Shown: piece after piece, positions 61,740 to 64,000 of the stretch
Layout: the number at the start of each line of letters is the position of its first letter
Position numbering within the stretch: the first letter of the stretch is position 1
Assembly: GCA_038521865.1 (NCBI GenBank)
Contig: JBCBKO010000006.1
Coordinates: 124,001 to 188,000 of the forward strand
Reading direction: 5' to 3'
Origin: CALBPI01 sp038521865
Lineage (GTDB): Bacteria; Pseudomonadota; Gammaproteobacteria; Steroidobacterales; Woeseiaceae
Length of the DNA stretch: 64,000 nt
Program-made: the position numbers and the translations under genes
The notes under the pieces: generated by a model
Database searches by the model: none
What the model saw: only the letters and a program-made list of their open reading frames with translations
Told to the model about the DNA's origin: nothing

Positions 61740-62435
61740 TCAGAAGTTCTGGTGCAGACTCAGCTGCCACTGTCCTTTTTCGACGCCATTGGAGTGCTGG
61801 TACATGTAGCCCGCCTGCACTTTGGTACGCTCTCCAGCCACGTAGCCAAGCGCGAGGTAAGTACGATTGCGATCATAGGTGTCGACGCTGCGCCCATCAC
61901 CAACATCTCGCTCACCATTGATAAACAGCTCGTTGTAGACCGAGGCATAGAGGCCACCGACCGACATCCCCCTTGACATCAATGGGTAGTCGGCGAACAG
62001 CGCATACCGAAACCGTGTTCGAAAATCCTGACCGTCGACCCACCTTTGCTCGAATCGTAAACGGTGTCGGATACGCCATTTCTCTCCCCAACGCTGCGAG
62101 ATTAAAGCCTCTTGGTAAATTCGATCTTCGCGGGAACTGGCGTCGCTAGGGCCAAAGACCCCGGAGCGAATGTTTGCGTAGCCAAACGTGTAGAGTGTAT
62201 TGCTGTCCTTAGGCCGATACGTGACGCCAGAGCGCAACAGCCACTGCTCAAGGTCACCCCCCGCATCCCAGTTACGATTCTGAAAATCGCCCTGCACGCC
62301 CCAGCGACTATCATCGAATGACGCGTTCCAGAACAGCATGTACCAGGCGCCGTTTTGGCTTTCATCGACTTGCGCAAAAACAGGCGTTCCAGATGCGGCG
62401 AATGCCACCAGTATTCCGAGTACCCAACGTTTCAT
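61740..62435 (-). CDS. DUF2490-like outer-membrane beta-barrel protein
   Basis: This 231-residue protein has a signal peptide (about 1-21, ending PVFAQ) and a repeating pattern of amphipathic beta-strands ending in aromatic residue Phe (LSLHQNF), as in outer-membrane barrels. Segments such as WLLRSGVTYRP, WRIRHRLRFEQRW and RTRFRYALFADYPL match DUF2490-type proteins. Function is unknown. I start at the ATG at 62435, which follows GAGGGA. It is divergent from the acyltransferase gene. Confidence 0.8.
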   Translation of the reverse strand: MKRWVLGILVAFAASGTPVFAQVDESQNGAWYMLFWNASFDDSRWGVQGDFQNRNWDAGGDLEQWLLRSGVTYRPKDSNTLYTFGYANIRSGVFGPSDASSREDRIYQEALISQRWGEKWRIRHRLRFEQRWVDGQDFRTRFRYALFADYPLMSRGMSVGGLYASVYNELFINGERDVGDGRSVDTYDRNRTYLALGYVAGERTKVQAGYMYQHSNGVEKGQWQLSLHQNF

Positions 62436-62538
62436 GGAGCGATCCCTCGCAAATTTGCTCAATGAAGCGCGTAGCGGCGAGTTCCTGTTCAGGTTTAGTT
62501 AGAATAATAAAATCAAGAACTTCCCTTCGAGCACGCCG

Positions 62539-63669
62539 ATGTCGCAACCTTCTCGGCAGGTACAAAACCGAGCAATGGCCATCGATCGACTGCGCACTGC
62601 GATGATGTGCATCGTGATGTTCGGTCACGCGATGCTGCCCTACGTAACGACACCGCGACGGTTCAAGGACCCAGCCACGAGTATCTGGTTCGATTGGGTC
62701 GGTATCTTCCTGTACGGATTTGCGATGCCAGCGTTTTTTGTCACCGCCGGGTTTGCTGGTGCGGCGTTGTTTTCGAAGCGTGGCAGCAGTGCGTTCTGGA
62801 AGCATCGTTGGCAGCGACTGGGCATTCCATTGCTGGTTGGATACGTGTTGCTGACGCCGCTCACACGGGCCGCTTATGAGTTCGCACAAGTCACTGCTCT
62901 AAATGACTCAATCGCCGCTGGCTGGGCACAGCTGCTGAAGGGCGACTGGCTGCGCTGGTCCAAGCTCTACCATCTCTGGTTTCTCGCCTCGCTGATTCTC
63001 TTCTCTGGCCTGTGGCTCGCGCTTCGAAGCGTCTACCTGCGTCTGCCAGCGCCGATGACCCATCGCCTGTCGACGGTGTTCGGCCGAGTGATGCAATCGG
63101 GTGGCGCAGCGCTCGTCCTGGGCTTGATCACCGGCATACCGATGGCAATGTCCTATATCAGCGGCACTGGACAAGGCACCGATGGTTGGATGCAAACGGC
63201 CCTCCTGATGTATTTCGGTCTTGGATGGTGTTTGTACGTTACTCGAGGCGCTTTACAGGCACAGGCCCAGCATTGGCCACTCGCGACTATGGGTGCCCTG
63301 GTCTTCATGCCACTGTGTGCCTGGTCGACACAAATTCGATTGTTTGCCGAGGGCACCAGCGACATTCCGATGGGGCTAGTAGCAGGCTTTTCAAACAGCT
63401 TGTTGGGCGCGTTCGCCACCATCGCACTGCTGGGTATTGCACAGCGTTGGATGGAGCGCGAAAGCGAGGTTGCCGACTATCTGAGCGCGGCCTCCTACTG
63501 GATTTATCTCGTGCACTATCCGATCGTCGTTGCCGCGGGTGGCATCATATCCGTCATCGATAGCACTGCCGCGATCAAATACCTGCTCAGTGTCGGCGTT
63601 GCTGTACCGATCATTTTCCTGAGCTTCGAAATCCTTCGGCGCACCCGAAACCGCCCTCGAACCGCTTGA
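62539..63669 (+). CDS. Acyltransferase-3 family membrane enzyme (OpgC-like)
   Basis: This 376-residue protein has about ten transmembrane helices. The N-terminal block AIDRLRTAMMCIVMFGHAML contains the His of acyltransferase-3 enzymes. KLYHLWFLASLILFSGLW and the final YWIYLVHYPIVVAA are also typical. Such enzymes add acyl groups such as succinyl or acetyl to extracellular glycans. The substrate cannot be told from sequence. It is convergent with the truncated response regulator, with only 3 bases between them. Confidence 0.85.
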   Translation: MSQPSRQVQNRAMAIDRLRTAMMCIVMFGHAMLPYVTTPRRFKDPATSIWFDWVGIFLYGFAMPAFFVTAGFAGAALFSKRGSSAFWKHRWQRLGIPLLVGYVLLTPLTRAAYEFAQVTALNDSIAAGWAQLLKGDWLRWSKLYHLWFLASLILFSGLWLALRSVYLRLPAPMTHRLSTVFGRVMQSGGAALVLGLITGIPMAMSYISGTGQGTDGWMQTALLMYFGLGWCLYVTRGALQAQAQHWPLATMGALVFMPLCAWSTQIRLFAEGTSDIPMGLVAGFSNSLLGAFATIALLGIAQRWMERESEVADYLSAASYWIYLVHYPIVVAAGGIISVIDSTAAIKYLLSVGVAVPIIFLSFEILRRTRNRPRTA

Positions 63670-63672
63670 AAC

Positions 63673-64000
63673 TCAGATACCGAAATCGCTTAGAACTTTT
63701 TGCAGAGTCTCGACAGTCAGTGGTTTGCCGATGAACCCGTGCACGTGCGAGTTGAACTCCGCACGTTCTCTGTCCTTTGGGTTTAGACTCGTAGACACCA
63801 TGAAGAGCAATTTTTTCGCTCGGCGCTCGGGTGGCAACTGAGCGTAGGTAACCAGGAATTCAAAACCATCCATCCTCGGCATATTGATGTCGAGGAAAAT
63901 AATATCAACTGGATGCTCAAGACTATCTGCGGTGAGAAAATCGAGTGCCTGCTCGGCGTACTGGTAGACCGTCACTCGATTCGCAAAACCGGCTTTACCA
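63673..64000 (-). CDS. Single-domain response regulator, cut by the window end
   Basis: The C-terminal 108 residues of a CheY-like receiver are visible. Phospho-acceptor Asp is in IIFLDINMPRMDG, Ser/Thr in MVSTSL and Lys in FIGKPLT. The frame stays open to base 64000, so the N-terminus lies outside. Nothing follows the receiver, so it is a stand-alone regulator or the C-terminal receiver of a longer protein. Confidence 0.85.
   Translation of the reverse strand, partial: GKAGFANRVTVYQYAEQALDFLTADSLEHPVDIIFLDINMPRMDGFEFLVTYAQLPPERRAKKLLFMVSTSLNPKDRERAEFNSHVHGFIGKPLTVETLQKVLSDFGI

Overview
The window is about 64 kb of chromosome from a gammaproteobacterium with a polar-type flagellum. That reading rests on the Pseudomonas/Vibrio-like regulators FleQ and FleS/FleR, the polar-placement pair FlhF/FleN, sigma-54 (-24/-12) and sigma-28 (FliA) promoters, an FNR/ANR-type regulator beside a cbb3 oxidase cluster, and moderately GC-rich DNA. 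I cannot assign a genus. I recognise no rRNA, tRNA, CRISPR array, insertion sequence or prophage.

Region 1 (1-37709) is an almost uninterrupted flagellar locus. On the minus strand, read from right to left, it runs flgB-C-D-E-F-G-H-I-J-K-L, fliC, flaG, fliD, fliS, fliT, fleQ, fleS, fleR, fliE-F-G-H-I-J, fliK, fliL-M-N-O-P-Q-R, flhB, flhA, flhF, fleN and fliA (cut by the window edge). On the plus strand lie flgA, flgM, flgN and a small CsrA-like gene. Good -24/-12 promoters precede fliL, fliK, fleS, flgB and flgA. Good sigma-28 promoters precede fliC and flgM. This matches a tiered cascade: FleQ, then FleSR, then hook and basal body, then FliA-dependent late genes.

Region 2 (37796-44429) is a signalling island. 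Two divergent operons each start with a strong FliA-type promoter, and a perfect 7-5-7 inverted repeat lies between the promoters. The left operon encodes a REC-GGDEF-EAL protein whose EAL domain has lost several catalytic residues, then a kinase-like ATPase whose phospho-acceptor His is Gln. The right operon encodes an HATPase-REC-REC-Hpt protein with no DHp domain, then an intact REC-PAS-GGDEF-EAL protein. This looks like a motility-coupled c-di-GMP circuit built from incomplete two-component parts, and it is the most interesting part of the window.

Region 3 (44390-56361) holds an aromatic/aspartate aminotransferase, an FNR-type regulator, a divergent HemN-like protein, and a full high-affinity oxidase cluster. 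The cluster is ccoN-O-Q-P, a small membrane gene, ccoG-H-I-S and a SafE-type membrane gene with a His-rich tail. An FNR-like dyad sits about where a class II site upstream of ccoN should be.

Region 4 (56362-64000) holds a PAS-EAL phosphodiesterase, a six-helix membrane protein, an ArsR / beta-carbonic anhydrase / SulP operon probably for bicarbonate handling, a DUF2490-like outer-membrane protein, an acyltransferase-3 membrane enzyme and a truncated response regulator.
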